Shown: in pieces, positions 8,642-17,058 of the stretch
Layout: every line of letters starts with the position of its first letter
Numbering within the stretch: the stretch's first letter is position 1
From: Treponema sp.
GTDB lineage: Bacteria > Spirochaetota > Spirochaetia > Treponematales > Breznakiellaceae
Assembly: GCA_031265845.1 (NCBI GenBank)
Contig: JAISCC010000002.1
Span: 1-38,618, forward strand
Direction of reading: 5' to 3'
DNA: 38,618 nt
Program-made: the position numbers and the translations under genes
The notes under the pieces: generated by a model
Told to the model about the DNA's origin: nothing
The model's input: the letters and a program-made list of their open reading frames with translations, nothing else
Databases searched by the model: none

Positions 8642-8842
8642 GCGCATAACCTTTCGGCTGTTTATGACGGTTTGGCAACCTGGATAAGGGTTTTGCGTAG
8701 CAAAGACTATGTCTGCAAAATGTGGGTGGAGGGAGGCGTGGGAATGGAGCGTTCCTCTGCGCAGCAGGGGCGCGGAATGACCTAGGTAAACCGTAGCCCT
8801 AGCCGCCTGCCAGCGGCGAAGCGTCTACAGACCTGTCATGCG
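8642..8842 (+). repeat. attC-like palindromic repeat, copy E1
   Basis: A 201-bp GC-rich element that begins GCGCATAAC and ends CTGTCATGCG, so its termini are complementary. Inside it shares with other copies the block AATGTGGGTGGA followed by GGCGTGGGAATGGAGCG, then a GCGGCGAAGCGT ... ACAG ... CCTGT right arm. The terminal GCATAAC/GTTATGC pairing and internal self-complementarity resemble integron attC sites (RYYYAAC ... GTTRRRY). It lies on the 3' side of the AT-rich gene at 9110-9613. Confidence 0.7.
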
Positions 8843-9109
8843 AAGTACAACCCTTTATCCAATTAATTCATATGACAACCATATTATATTTTTTATTTCT
8901 GGCTGCGCTACAATAATGACGGAAGACGCATAAACACCAAAACTTTTAATCTTTGCAAAATTTTTGTTATATAAATTATTTTATCGACTTATGTTGTTTA
9001 TCTTCATTCGTATTCAGCCGAAACATCCGTCATGGATTTTTCCATTTCCGTTTTTGTGTCAGACTTTTTTCCAATGATGCCTTTGGACTTTTATCTTTTA
9101 AGCCATTCT

Positions 9110-9613
9110 TTATTTACCCACAGAAAACTCCACTAAATTTTCCTTAACATACTGTTGTATTTCTTCTAAGATTATTTTTTTAAGATCTTTTATATCTTTT
9201 TCATCTGTTATGTCACCATCGGCAATAGCATAATAATCTCCAAGTATTTGTTCTATACCAATATCATCACCAACATATTTGGTAATATTTTCATTATTAC
9301 TTACATACTCGTGCACAAACCCTATTCCTTTGAAAAAATCTATTCTGTTATGCAATATATAATAAAAGAATTTAGCAGCAAGATATCTTTTAGAGTCAAA
9401 AAATTTTATCCCAAGCGCATTCAAATAATTGTCAAATAGTCTTTTATTATTACCATTGACTCCATTTGCAATTATTCTAGCAAGAACATCGTCAGATGTT
9501 TTATTATTTAAGTGATTTGCAATTTTATATATATCAGTATTATTCAATATATCACAATAAAATAATGCGGCTATCAAATCAATGTCATCATAAAAATCTG
9601 TAAATTGCATCAT
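9110..9613 (-). CDS. Unknown AT-rich cassette-like gene
   Basis: A 167-residue protein I do not recognise. It is acidic, Asn/Asp/Ile-rich, probably all-helical, with no signal peptide or membrane segment. Two tandem ATGs at the start follow AAAGGAGGG, a near-perfect Shine-Dalgarno, so it is very likely expressed. Codon use is strongly AT-biased, unlike the housekeeping genes on either side. It lies between repeat copies E1 and E2 with a single gene per interval, as in an integron cassette. Small immunity or antitoxin proteins are common in such places, but nothing in the sequence proves that. Confidence 0.75.
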   Translation of the reverse strand: MMQFTDFYDDIDLIAALFYCDILNNTDIYKIANHLNNKTSDDVLARIIANGVNGNNKRLFDNYLNALGIKFFDSKRYLAAKFFYYILHNRIDFFKGIGFVHEYVSNNENITKYVGDDIGIEQILGDYYAIADGDITDEKDIKDLKKIILEEIQQYVKENLVEFSVGK

Positions 9614-9791
9614 AACTTCCCTCCTTTATATAGGTTTATAAAACCTGCAAAAATGTATACCGTCTTTGAAATAGTCCGCCGTTGCGGGGCGTATCCCATT
9701 TTACGATAATTGTCTGTTACTAACACCATATCATTTTTGGGGTGTTATGTCAATATTCCCATAAATTTTTCCAAAAAGTTAGGGTTTTATG

Positions 9792-9991
9792 GCGCATAAC
9801 GTTCCGGCTGTTATGACGTTTTTGCAGGGCGGATAATCAAACCGTAGGTTTGCTTATACGCCCTGCAAAAATGTGGGTGGAGAGAGGCGTGGGAATGGAG
9901 CGTTCCCCTGCGCAACAGGGGCGCGGAATGGCCTAGGCAACAGGAACCCTTGAGGCGCTTTAGCGCCAGAACGCACTTAGATCTGTTATGC
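9792..9991 (+). repeat. attC-like palindromic repeat, copy E2
   Basis: A 200-bp element in the same orientation as E1, with ends GCGCATAAC and CTGTTATGCGC. Near its left end is a long hairpin (9819-9871, arms beginning TTTTTGCAGGGCGG) with only a few mismatches. Further hairpins follow: TTCCCCTGCGC with its near-complement, and GGCGCTTTAGCGCC. It is about 80% like E1 by eye and lies directly 3' of the second AT-rich gene. Confidence 0.75.
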
Positions 9992-10057
9992 GCAATTTTG
10001 GGCTTTTAGCGATTTCTTTATTCAACTTGTTATAATTTTTTCAACTATTTATATTTT

Positions 10058-10531
10058 TTACAAAATATTTTTTATTGGATACATTTCCTTTCTTGCTTGT
10101 TTATTATCTATATCGATAAATATACGATATGGTTTGCCATTTTCATAATCCCATTTTATTATTTCTTTTAAAATTATTTCTATCAACACTTCCGTTTCAT
10201 TATGCATATATGTTTCATACGAATTTTTATAATGTTTTTTATAGATTTCCATTATTTCACTATTTTGTTTATCATTTATCCTTCCAAGAATATTAGCGAT
10301 CCCTTCCATCTGAATATTATCAACACATAAGGCGACATTATTATTTTCACAAATTTGTTTATATTTTATTAAATCAGTTCCTGTCTGAAAAAATATTTTA
10401 TTTTCATAAACAATGCAGCTCATAAACCTTGCCGTAGGATGATTTTGATTGCTGGTTGCCAATGCCATTATTTTATATTCTCCAATATGAGTATATATTT
10501 TTCCTAATTCAATTTGATAATCTAATTCCAT
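10058..10531 (-). CDS. Pyridoxamine 5'-phosphate oxidase-like (split-barrel flavin) protein
   Basis: A 157-residue protein with the start of an FMN-binding split barrel: MALATSNQNHPTARFMSC, then IFFQTGTDLIKYKQI and a run of conserved core strands. This fits the broad pyridoxamine-phosphate-oxidase-like group, which includes flavin or F420 reductases and haem-binding proteins; the exact substrate is not readable. The ATG at 10531 has AGGAT upstream. Composition is strongly AT-rich like its neighbour, and it sits between repeats E2 and E3, so it looks like a second captured cassette gene. Confidence 0.75.
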   Translation of the reverse strand: MELDYQIELGKIYTHIGEYKIMALATSNQNHPTARFMSCIVYENKIFFQTGTDLIKYKQICENNNVALCVDNIQMEGIANILGRINDKQNSEIMEIYKKHYKNSYETYMHNETEVLIEIILKEIIKWDYENGKPYRIFIDIDNKQARKEMYPIKNIL

Positions 10532-10629
10532 ACAAACATCCTAAAAAAATGATTTACATTTCATTATAGACAGCTTTTTTATTAATGTCAAGCCTTTCTT
10601 AAAATTTTTCAAAAATTTTGCCCAGACAT

Positions 10630-10784
10630 CGCATAACGTTCCGGCTGTTTTGCGAACCTACGGTTCGGCGACCCGAATAAAGGCTTTGCGGCGACAATAT
10701 GCCGGCATCATTCATCAGGAACGCGAACAGGGCTGGCAAAATGTGGGTGGAACCGCAGGTCCGCGCCAGCCAGAACGTTACACG
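10630..10784 (+). repeat. attC-like palindromic repeat, copy E3 (shorter)
   Basis: Begins CGCATAACGTTCCGGCTGTT as in E2, keeps the AATGTGGGTGGA block, and ends at GTTACACG. It is about 155 bp, with a different middle part, so it is a diverged or internally rearranged copy. It closes the small array just before the tyrA operon resumes. Confidence 0.6.
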
Positions 10785-10844
10785 TCATTTTTCTGAAAAA
10801 AATTATAGACATTCGGATAGGTGGAACAGTCCGGTCGCATCCCT

Positions 10845-11477
10845 CTACCTATCGCTCAAAAGCATCCCCGCCGCAAATATCCCCCACGACGCCAGAACCG
10901 CCGCCACAAGTATAAACACGCCGGACGCGGTTGTCTTTTGAGCCGCAGCCGGCAATGCGCCGCTCGCATTTATAGAGGACAGCGGTTCTCCTGTTTCGGA
11001 CAATTCAAAGAGGATGGCGTCAATATCCGCGACAAGGCTTTTAGGCGATATACGGCGTTTCCGACCGGCAAGCGCCGCAAATATGCGAAGCGATTCACCT
11101 AAAAGCCCTCCAAAAGCGCCCGGAAGCCGCAGATCTTGCTGGATGCCCGCCTTTGACAACATGACGAGGCCTTCCAAAGTTACGGCGCGGTGGATGCCCG
11201 TCAATAAAGCGCCTTCCGTTATCCTGAAAGCGCCGAAAGATGCCAGCACCCGTCCATAAGGCGCGAGCAGATTGAACAGTACAATGCCGACGATCACCAG
11301 AAAGGTCGTCGGCATGTTGTTTTTCTTGCCAAGCATTGCGGCAAAGAACCAAAATAACAGAAATTGGGCGATTCTGCCAAAGGTGTTTGGATTGAAAAGC
11401 AGGGATGGCATGATAAGCAATCCGGCTATGCACAACGCCTGACTGCCGCACCATCGCGCTATCTTTGTTCCGTTCAC
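10845..11477 (-). CDS. Integral membrane protein of unknown function
   Basis: A 210-residue protein with about four hydrophobic segments (around residues 13-28, 33-48, 57-74 and 186-206) and a hydrophilic stretch at about 135-180. The segment LASFGAFRITEGALLTGIHRAV is faintly like the EcfT/CbiQ transporter component, but I would not assign that. It starts at a GTG that overlaps the tyrA stop as GTGA, so it is translationally coupled to tyrA and last in the aroF-tyrA run. A transport role linked to aromatic metabolism is possible but not shown. Confidence 0.7.
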   Translation of the reverse strand: MNGTKIARWCGSQALCIAGLLIMPSLLFNPNTFGRIAQFLLFWFFAAMLGKKNNMPTTFLVIVGIVLFNLLAPYGRVLASFGAFRITEGALLTGIHRAVTLEGLVMLSKAGIQQDLRLPGAFGGLLGESLRIFAALAGRKRRISPKSLVADIDAILFELSETGEPLSSINASGALPAAAQKTTASGVFILVAAVLASWGIFAAGMLLSDR

Positions 11478-12322
11478 GTCATGTTCGCCCTTCGATCCCG
11501 CGCCGTCTGGAGATACGCCTGCAAATCGTTTTTTCGCTCCTCGGTGACAAGGGTTTTCAACTTGTCAAGGCTATTCTCGAATTGCGCGATTCGCCGCAAC
11601 AGTTCGCGCTTGTTTTCAAGAAAAAGCTCGGTCCACTGCGGGGCGTTGAGCATAGCGATGCGGGTGAGGTCTTCAAAGCTACCGCCTCCGAAACGAGTGA
11701 TGTCCCTGTCCGGCTCGCAGTCAATGAGAGCCGCCGCAATGACGTGGCAGAGTTGGCTCGTAAAGGCGATTTTCCGGTCGTGATCTTCCGCAGTTGTCTC
11801 GGTTATGCGGCTAAATCCCATGCGGTAGATGACGTTTTTAATGAATTCGACGCTCTCGGTTTTATTGCGTTTAAGCGGGGTGAGAATGTAGTTTTTTCCC
11901 GTGAAGACGCAGCGCTTCGCCTGCGCAAAGCCGCCTTTTTCGCTTCCCGCCATGGGGTGTCCAGGAATAAAGTCAAGATCAGGGCGCAGTTTTTCTTCCA
12001 TAGCCGTAACAATGGGGGTTTTTACGCCGGCAATGTCGGTAAGAAGAGATCCCGCGCCAAAAAAAGGCATCCATGCGTCCAAAAACGCAAGCAAGGTCAA
12101 AGGATTGAGACACAGGTACACAACATCGCACACGGGAAGCATTTCTTGCGGATCTATAAACCCCTCGTCAATGACCCCATCTTTCTTCGCGGCTTCAAGC
12201 GTGGCGGCGTCGATGTCGCAGGCAAGTATGCGCCGCGTTTTACCGCGCAACGCCAAAGCGACAGCGCCTCCCATGAGCCCTAAACCGACAATCCCGAATG
12301 TACAATCTTCTATCTTTTTCAT
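11474..12322 (-). CDS. tyrA: Prephenate dehydrogenase
   Basis: Converts prephenate to 4-hydroxyphenylpyruvate with NAD(P), the tyrosine branch after chorismate. Of 282 residues, the Rossmann motif GLGLMG is at 13-18 and the substrate-loop motif GHPMAGSEKGG at 121-131. The segment HDRKIAFTSQLCHVIA follows at about 178-193. There is no ACT or chorismate mutase domain, so it is the monofunctional short form. The start chosen is the ATG at 12322, with AGAGG about 7 nt upstream; a TTG one codon earlier is also open. It lies 52 nt after aroF, same strand. Confidence 0.94.
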   Translation of the reverse strand: MKKIEDCTFGIVGLGLMGGAVALALRGKTRRILACDIDAATLEAAKKDGVIDEGFIDPQEMLPVCDVVYLCLNPLTLLAFLDAWMPFFGAGSLLTDIAGVKTPIVTAMEEKLRPDLDFIPGHPMAGSEKGGFAQAKRCVFTGKNYILTPLKRNKTESVEFIKNVIYRMGFSRITETTAEDHDRKIAFTSQLCHVIAAALIDCEPDRDITRFGGGSFEDLTRIAMLNAPQWTELFLENKRELLRRIAQFENSLDKLKTLVTEERKNDLQAYLQTARDRRANMT

Positions 12323-12374
12323 CAATATGCCTCTTGGATGAGCGTGGCGACGACGCGTACTGGCGACATCACAT

Positions 12375-13403
12375 CTACGCCAGCCGTTTCCCTTCCAGTT
12401 CCGTGTATTTTTCCAGCGTCTTCATCAATTCGGCAAAGGCGGCGGGCGTAATGGACTGCTCACCGTCGCACAGGGCTTTTTCCGGGTTGTCGTGAACTTC
12501 CACGATAACGCCGTCCGCGCCCGCCGCGACTGCGGCTTTTGAGAGCGCCGGCACCATCCATGAGAGTCCTGCGGCGTGGCTCGGATCAACGATAACCGGC
12601 AGGTGGCTTTGCCTTTTCAAAGCCGGAATCGCGCTTATGTCGAGCGTGTTTCTGGTATAGGTTTCAAAGGTGCGGATGCCCCGCTCGCAGAGGATGACAT
12701 CGTTGTTGCCGCCCGCCATGATGTACTCGGCCGCCATGAGCAATTCGGTGAAGGTCGCCGCATAGCCGCGTTTCAGGAGGATGGGCTTTTTGCAACGTCC
12801 GAGTTCTTTGAGCATGGAGAAATTCTGCATGTTGCGCGCGCCGACTTGGATAACGTCAACGTCATTGAACAGATCGAGTCGCTGCATATCCATCAGTTCC
12901 GTAACAATGGGCAAACCGGTCGCTTTTTTCGCCTCAAGAAGCAGATCAAGCCCCTTCGCCCCCAACCCATGGAAGCTGTACGGGCTGGTGCGGGGTTTAA
13001 ACGCGCCGCCGCGCAGAAAGCCCGCTCCTGCTTTTTTCACCGCTTGGGCAATCGAAACGATTTGCTCCTGGGTTTCCACAGAACAGGGTCCGGCGATAAC
13101 GCCGAAAAAGCCGCCTCCGATGCGATGAACCGCACCGTCGCGTCCCGCTATGCTGACGCTGGTGTCGTCCGGACGCACCTTCCGGTTCGCCCGCTTGTAC
13201 GGTTCCTGCACCCTGATCACTTTTTCCACCAGGTGATGGGCTGACAGCGCATCCGCGTCAATGTCCGCAGTATCGCCCACAAGACCGAGTACGGTCTGAG
13301 ACACGCCTTCCGAGAAATGCACCTGAACGCCCTGTTTCTCCAAATTCGCCGCAAATAAACGGATTTTCTCTTCAGGAACGCCCTGTTTTATCGCTATAAT
13401 CAT
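12375..13403 (-). CDS. aroF: 3-deoxy-7-phosphoheptulonate synthase (DAHP synthase)
   Basis: First shikimate-pathway enzyme, joining phosphoenolpyruvate and erythrose 4-phosphate. Of 342 residues, the first 70 form a ferredoxin-like N-terminal domain of the Thermotoga/Bacillus type, which in that group binds tyrosine or phenylalanine. The barrel then has GPCSVE (105-110) and RGGAFKPRTSPYSFHG (131-146), and ends with VDPSHAAG. The ATG at 13403 overlaps the upstream PrsW-like stop as ATGA, and AAGGAGAAGG precedes it. Feedback control through the N-terminal domain is likely but is inferred from the family. Confidence 0.96.
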   Translation of the reverse strand: MIIAIKQGVPEEKIRLFAANLEKQGVQVHFSEGVSQTVLGLVGDTADIDADALSAHHLVEKVIRVQEPYKRANRKVRPDDTSVSIAGRDGAVHRIGGGFFGVIAGPCSVETQEQIVSIAQAVKKAGAGFLRGGAFKPRTSPYSFHGLGAKGLDLLLEAKKATGLPIVTELMDMQRLDLFNDVDVIQVGARNMQNFSMLKELGRCKKPILLKRGYAATFTELLMAAEYIMAGGNNDVILCERGIRTFETYTRNTLDISAIPALKRQSHLPVIVDPSHAAGLSWMVPALSKAAVAAGADGVIVEVHDNPEKALCDGEQSITPAAFAELMKTLEKYTELEGKRLA

Positions 13404-14059
13404 GACACCTTCTCCTTTTTATACAACAATCGTGTTGCGGAAAGCAATGATGTGAAAGACAATAGTACAGAAAGAAACTGTATATGCCCCGGACTGACTA
13501 CCAGCATGTTGTATGCGCCGTGTATCGCGGTCGCTGATAAAAACCGCCATATCGCAAGACGCGGATCAGTTTTAAGCAGATCCGCCGCAGATCCATCACG
13601 CGCTCCGCAGGCTCCGTGCAGGGGCGCGGCGGTGAACGCCCGCAAAACCGCTATCCGCATATCGGAAGCGCCGTAGGACGCGCTCTCGATCATGGCAAAA
13701 CCCAGTCCGGCAATAAGACCAGCGGCTGTTCCATAGGTGAAATTATCGCCGTCTTTTTTTCTCATTTTTAACAGTTTGCCGCTGATTTGGAGGATGATCA
13801 ACACAATGAGCAACTTGCTTCCCTCTTCAACGAGCGCGATGCGGATAAAAACATTGAAAAGAATATCCTTCATGGCAACGCCCTTTGCCGGAGGCATAAT
13901 ATACTGCGCGACTGCGGCGAGGGACAGGGAAAGGACGCCCGCTAAAAGACAGAGCAAAAACCATAACGTCGGCGTCGGAAATTGGCGGCGCCGAAACCAG
14001 AGAAATGCCGCGATAACAGGCAATGCGGATATGAATATCAGCAAAAATAACACACCCAT
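13400..14059 (-). CDS. PrsW-like intramembrane protease family protein
   Basis: A 219-residue membrane protein with the family motifs of PrsW/CPBP-type glutamate proteases: VEEGSK (E78, E79), GLGFAMIES (E125), a His in the APLHGA segment (H148) and IHGAYN (H180, N183). About six hydrophobic segments surround them. In Bacillus PrsW cleaves an anti-sigma factor; the target here is unknown. The start is the ATG at 14059; a TTG lies one codon earlier and no good Shine-Dalgarno is visible. Its stop overlaps aroF, so it is first in the aroF-tyrA run. It is divergent from aroK across 86 bp. Confidence 0.82.
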   Translation of the reverse strand: MGVLFLLIFISALPVIAAFLWFRRRQFPTPTLWFLLCLLAGVLSLSLAAVAQYIMPPAKGVAMKDILFNVFIRIALVEEGSKLLIVLIILQISGKLLKMRKKDGDNFTYGTAAGLIAGLGFAMIESASYGASDMRIAVLRAFTAAPLHGACGARDGSAADLLKTDPRLAIWRFLSATAIHGAYNMLVVSPGHIQFLSVLLSFTSLLSATRLLYKKEKVS

Positions 14060-14110
14060 CAAAGTAAAGCGGGTCCAACCGCGCCTATTGCATCAGATTT
14101 TTGAAACAGC

Positions 14111-14139
14111 TAGTCATACTATACCTATTTTGCTATGAT
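14111..14139 (+). promoter_or_regulatory. aroK promoter, predicted leaderless
   Basis: TAGTCA (14111-14116), 17 nt, then TATGAT (14134-14139). Only 6 nt separate the -10 box from the ATG at 14146, and there is no Shine-Dalgarno. Transcription would begin at or beside the start codon. Confidence 0.5.
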
Positions 14140-14145
14140 ACGTCT

Positions 14146-14754
14146 ATGGGGAAAAAAATCGTTCTGCTTTTGGGACCTAAACATTCGGGAAAAACAAGCG
14201 CGGCGCGGGCGTTGGCGGACTCTTTGCGTTGCCGTTGCGTTGATCTTGACGTTCTCATCGAAACAAGAACCGGCAAGAAGCCGCGCACACTGTACAGGGA
14301 GGGTGTCGAGGCGTTCAGGCGCGCCGAGGCTGAAGCCGTATCCGAAGCCGTACGGGAATCGCGCGCGGACGAAAATGTCCGCTGTACCGTCATCTCGACA
14401 GGCGGCGGCGTCATAGACAACGAGGAGGCTGTTTCCATTATCAAAGCGTTAAAACCGTTGAATAATGAGGGGCAATCCGTTATAGGAGTGTTCCTTGAGG
14501 TTTCAGCGAAGACCGCGTGGAACCGCATCTGCCGGAGCGTTGAAGCGGGCGGAGAACTGCCTCCTTTCCTCCAGACAGAGGCGCCGGAAGAGACGCACCG
14601 GCTTTTGCATGAGCGGAGGAATCGCGCTTATAAAGAGCTTGCCGGCTTCACAGTCATCGCGGAAAACAAGACGGAAGAGGACATAGCGGCGGAAATCCTG
14701 CAAAGGGGCGTTTCTGCGGATAAACGCATCATTGAAAGAAATTGTAGAACGTGA
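14146..14754 (+). CDS. aroK: Shikimate kinase
   Basis: Phosphorylates shikimate at O3 with ATP, the fifth shikimate step. Of 202 residues, the P-loop GPKHSGKT is at 10-17, the shikimate-binding DLD at 33-35, the REGVEAFRRAEA segment at 51-62, and STGGGV at 84-89. The lid region (FLQTEAPEETHRLLHERRNRAY) is longer than in the smallest homologues. The chosen start is the ATG at 14146, where homology begins; the frame is open upstream but carries a promoter there. It is transcribed away from the aroF operon, with no neighbour on its own strand. Confidence 0.93.
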   Translation: MGKKIVLLLGPKHSGKTSAARALADSLRCRCVDLDVLIETRTGKKPRTLYREGVEAFRRAEAEAVSEAVRESRADENVRCTVISTGGGVIDNEEAVSIIKALKPLNNEGQSVIGVFLEVSAKTAWNRICRSVEAGGELPPFLQTEAPEETHRLLHERRNRAYKELAGFTVIAENKTEEDIAAEILQRGVSADKRIIERNCRT

Positions 14755-15324
14755 ATGGGAAATATTCAATGATTATAGAGCGGCAATTGTTTCAATAGAC
14801 GCGCAAGAGGTTATTAGCGGCAATTCCATTAGCAATGAGGGGCAATTAGCAATGTTCCAACGGCTGGGCGACGGGCGGGAAATTCGCTCCAGGTATGTCC
14901 TTGCGCTTCCATCCTTATGATTTAAAGGTCTTTTCATGAAAAACAAAATAATGATTTTATGACGCTTTATTATATTATTTTTATTTTATTTACAATAGAT
15001 TCTTTCAAATTTTACTATTAGAATTTTTGATATATTATCAAGCGCACGCGCTTAATCTTTTTTCCTTGGCGAATTTACTTTTCTTTATATGTTATAATCA
15101 CACTTCAATAGCAATATATTTATTATCATTATTATGAATGATATTTTCCGTATTGTTAAATGTCTTTCTTTCAATATCCATTGACCAAAACCAATATGGT
15201 TTTCTAATAGGGATGAGATGTTCATTTCAGATATATTTACGCTTTTTACTTTCACCTCATTTTTTATTCTACAAATGATAATTATATATATTATAAATAT
15301 ACCAATTTATATAACGGCAAAACC
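14755..15324. other. AT-rich stretch with no intact gene
   Basis: After aroK the first 180 bases resemble host DNA. From about 14930 to 15310 the sequence becomes very AT-rich, like the cassette genes at 9-10.5 kb. It holds a decayed minus-strand frame (listed separately) and a short palindrome, AAGCGC-AC-GCGCTT (15041-15054), followed by a T-run, which might act as a terminator. It is bounded on the right by attC-like copy E4. Confidence 0.55.
15098..15229 (-). pseudogene. Remnant of an AT-rich cassette gene
   Basis: A 43-codon minus-strand frame containing LIPIRKPYWFWSMD and ending NNDNKYIAIEV before a TGA. It looks protein-like but has no start: a TGA sits just upstream. In an adjacent frame an ATG and a plausible N-terminal piece (VKVKSVNISEMN) are found, so a one-base indel near 15230 would rejoin them. 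No function can be proposed. Confidence 0.4.
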
Positions 15325-15509
15325 GCGCCTAACAGGACTGTTTACGCTTCGCCGCCAGCAGGCGGCTCGGCCTCCGCAACGGCTAGGTCATTGCGCTACG
15401 CTCCATTCCCACGCCTCTCTCCACCCACATTTTTGCAGGGCGGATAAGCAAACCTACGGTTTGCTTATCCGCCCTGCAAAAACGTCATAACAGCCGGAAC
15501 GTTATGCGC
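15325..15509 (-). repeat. attC-like palindromic repeat, copy E4 (reverse orientation)
   Basis: Read on the minus strand it begins GCGCATAACGTTCCGG, as in E2, and ends CCTGTTAGGCGC, so the right core is GTTAGGC, a perfect fit to the attC R' consensus GTTRRRY. Its left half holds a perfect hairpin with 25-bp arms and a 3-nt loop (15430-15482). It keeps the AATGTGGGTGGA block and the GGCGGCGAAGCGT right arm. Confidence 0.8.
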
Positions 15510-15944
15510 CTTGAAGCATAGCCTCTAAATCCCGTTCCCGCCTCCAGTATAAGAAATTTTTCGATACAGGAAAACATTGTTTTTCTGAAAGCCGCCTGAA
15601 AGTCGGCGGGATTGCTGGCGGTTCTGCTGGCATCTGATCTGGTTGCGTCAGCTTTACCGATACCGACGTTAGTGGGGTGCGATAACGAACTGCCAGTGAA
15701 AATGGAAGCAATAAGAATATTGTGTCTGAACTCGTTGGAAAATAGGAAATGAAATCCGATGTCGGCATGAATAGGAGTTCATATACGCTTCCTTATGGAC
15801 TTAATTAAGATTCCCCCTCCCAGCTTTGCCGGGGCGGCTATATTCACCTCAATTGCGGCTGCGTTAACGCCCGTCATACTGTGTGGATCGCCTCCTCTTT
15901 CTTTATATGTGGTGGAGAAGAAAACAGTAAGAACCGCTAAAACT
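15510..15944. other. Non-coding stretch beside E4
   Basis: No gene is supported here. A 35-base piece at about 15515-15548 resembles the 3' end of a tRNA (TCTAAATC then CCGCCTCCA), but the T-arm is imperfect and no 5' half exists. The remainder has only short, unconvincing frames. Confidence 0.4.
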
Positions 15945-15991
15945 CCGGTTGGGTTTTTAGAAATTTTCCTATCATCGGGGAACCCAACCGG
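15945..15991 (-). terminator. Probable terminator after the nitroreductase gene
   Basis: An 11-bp perfect stem, CCGGTTGGGTT (15945-15955) with AACCCAACCGG (15981-15991), lies 17 nt past the nitroreductase stop. Read on the minus strand it is followed by AGTTTTAG, a weak U-tract. The loop is long at about 25 nt, so termination may be partial. Confidence 0.5.
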
Positions 15992-16007
15992 CTTTCCAGA
16001 GGTTTCC

Positions 16008-16529
16008 TCATTTTATTTTAATGATATACCCTTCTTTTCTGGGCGCCGCTTTGGGCGGATCGCCTGCCGCGTACCCGAGCAGTACATGCCCAACGCCAAT
16101 GTAATTGTCGTTCAGACCCCACTCTTTGAGCAGTTCCTTGCCTTCAGGACTTTCAAACGCCTCTTTTGCGCGATAAATATAAACCGACCCGACTCCGGCG
16201 GCATACGCCGCGTTGAGCATGTTGCCGATGACAAGGCTGCCGCTTTCTACGGGCGTAGCCTTGGTTTTGTCTACGAGCACGTTTACCACCGTAGGCGCTC
16301 CGTAAAACGGGCGGGCGTTCGCGTCGTTGAGAACCGCCGCGTTGAGCTTCTCAATTTTGGCGATGACCGCCTTGTCCTGCACCGCCACCATGACGGCGGA
16401 TTGGTGTCCCATGCCGCTTGGGGCATACGTACCCGCCTCAAGAATGGCGTCCAATTCGGCGTCTTTTATCTGCTCATCTTTGTATGAGCGGATGCTCCGG
16501 CGGTTTTTCAAATCATCCAATGTTCCCAT
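16008..16529 (-). CDS. Nitroreductase-family flavoprotein
   Basis: A 173-residue FMN-dependent oxidoreductase of the nitroreductase fold. The family N-terminus RRSIRSYKDE (11-20), the PSGMGHQS segment (37-44) and the C-terminal IGVGHVLLGYA are all present. Family members reduce nitro compounds, flavins or quinones with NAD(P)H; the physiological substrate is not evident. The ATG at 16529 has AAGGAG 6 nt upstream. It follows dtd by 82 nt on the same strand and may share its transcript or use its own promoter. Confidence 0.9.
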   Translation of the reverse strand: MGTLDDLKNRRSIRSYKDEQIKDAELDAILEAGTYAPSGMGHQSAVMVAVQDKAVIAKIEKLNAAVLNDANARPFYGAPTVVNVLVDKTKATPVESGSLVIGNMLNAAYAAGVGSVYIYRAKEAFESPEGKELLKEWGLNDNYIGVGHVLLGYAAGDPPKAAPRKEGYIIKIK

Positions 16530-16611
16530 ATAGCGCTCCTTATACTAATAGTGATCTGCGCTGCAAAGCGTATTTCACAGGCTTCCTGTTACTATACCAA
16601 AAAACCGGCGC

Positions 16612-17058
16612 TTATGGAAGCGCTTTCTCCAGTATAATGGTGACGGGACCATCGTTGGTGTACGCGACTTCCATGTGCGCCTGAAAAACGCCCGATTCGC
16701 ACGGTATCCCCCGATTCCTGATTTCTTCCATAAAATACTCGTAGAGTTCTCCGGCGGTTTGGGGATCAGCGGCGCCGCTATAGGACGGGCGTTTGCCTTT
16801 GCGCACGTCGGCAAGCAGGGTGAACTGGGACACGGCAAGTACGCCGCCGCCTGTGTCTTTGACGGAAAGGTTCATCTTGCCTTCGGCGTCTTCGAAAATC
16901 CGCAGCCCCCCGATTTTTTCCGCAAGAAACGAGGCGGTTTCGTGGGAGTCCCCTTTGGCGACGCCCAGATACACGAGAAGCCCTTTTTCACAACGCCCCA
17001 CAACCGTTCCTTCAACGGAAACAGAAGCGTTTTTAACTACTTGAACAACAGCTTTCAT
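16612..17058 (-). CDS. dtd: D-aminoacyl-tRNA deacylase
   Basis: Removes D-amino acids (and glycine from tRNA-Ala) from mischarged tRNA. The 148-residue length is typical. The two active-site motifs are SQFTL (77-81) and NDGPVT (135-140). The start chosen is the ATG at 17058, where family homology begins (MKAVVQVVKNASV). No Shine-Dalgarno precedes it; instead a -10-like TATATT lies 7 nt away, so the mRNA is probably leaderless. It is divergent from the transglutaminase-like gene across only 46 bp. Confidence 0.95.
   Translation of the reverse strand: MKAVVQVVKNASVSVEGTVVGRCEKGLLVYLGVAKGDSHETASFLAEKIGGLRIFEDAEGKMNLSVKDTGGGVLAVSQFTLLADVRKGKRPSYSGAADPQTAGELYEYFMEEIRNRGIPCESGVFQAHMEVAYTNDGPVTIILEKALP

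Noticed and set aside
15515-15548. tRNA gene or attachment-site fragment
   Set aside because: Only a degraded 3' T-arm and acceptor-like segment is present, with no 5' half and a poor T-loop.
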